Shown: piece by piece, positions 6,204-6,206 of the stretch
How positions within the stretch are numbered: position 1 is the first letter of the stretch
How the letters are laid out: each line of letters opens with the position of its first letter
NCBI GenBank assembly: GCA_003166055.1
Contig: PMWR01000648.1
Span: 1 to 6,206, forward strand
Direction: 5' to 3'
DNA from: Acidobacteriaceae bacterium
GTDB taxonomy: Bacteria; Acidobacteriota; Terriglobia; Terriglobales; Acidobacteriaceae
DNA: 6,206 bases
The notes under the pieces: model-generated
The model's input: only the letters and a program-made list of their open reading frames with translations
Databases searched by the model: none
Told to the model about the DNA's origin: nothing
Program-made: the position numbers and the translations under genes

Positions 6204-6206
6204 CGG

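Larger units (their letters stand above)
5659..6206. other. Gene-free region rich in hairpins and repeats, 548 bp
   Basis: No convincing coding sequence follows the REC-EAL stop. The only sizeable open frame here is a continuation of an off-frame reading of the EAL gene. The stretch holds short hairpins with TTCA or TTTA loops (5698, 5799, 5842, 6153, 6192), one GCCCAA hairpin (5725) and a MITE-like element (5992-6115). The segment 5901-5931 has a degenerate look-alike (CTCTTTAGCCCC then GAGGGAAGCC). Transcription of the kinase/REC-EAL operon probably ends in its first part. Confidence 0.7.

Overview
The window looks like a chromosomal segment from a moderately GC-rich Gram-negative-type bacterium, most likely an acidobacterium. 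The evidence is the style of the glutamate dehydrogenase N-terminus, the PAS-rich hybrid kinase, and the cluster of short hairpins with CTTCAG or CTTTAG tops downstream, a style I associate from memory with Acidobacteria. No marker gene is present, so the phylum call is an inference.

Layout. (1) Positions 1-467, minus strand: the N-terminal 155 residues of an NAD(P)-dependent glutamate dehydrogenase, cut by the window edge. (2) Positions 468-1068: a 601-bp divergent intergenic region with no convincing gene but several stem-loops, including two mutually exclusive ones on the gdhA side. (3) Positions 1069-4395, plus strand: a 1108-residue membrane hybrid histidine kinase (TM-CHASE3-TM-PAS-PAS-PAS-PAS-HisKA-HATPase-REC). 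Its last three PAS domains are a tandem repeat of exactly 128 codons. (4) Positions 4450-5658, plus strand: a REC-EAL response regulator resembling RocR, with every phosphorylation and c-di-GMP phosphodiesterase residue I could check present. It starts 54 bp after the kinase and is probably in the same operon. (5) Positions 5659-6206: about 550 bp without genes, holding a cluster of short hairpin repeats and a 124-bp MITE-like element with 10-bp terminal inverted repeats, a 5-bp flanking duplication and a strong internal hairpin.

How it fits together. The kinase probably senses a periplasmic or membrane signal through CHASE3 and cytoplasmic signals through its PAS tower. It would pass phosphate from His741 to Asp1033 of its own receiver and/or to Asp55 of the REC-EAL protein, so the likely output is control of c-di-GMP breakdown. 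No GGDEF protein, HPt protein or DNA-binding regulator is visible. The gdhA gene is divergently transcribed and probably unrelated in function.

Nothing here is clearly a new biological system. The most interesting signals are the triplicated PAS module, the MITE-like element and the hairpin cluster.
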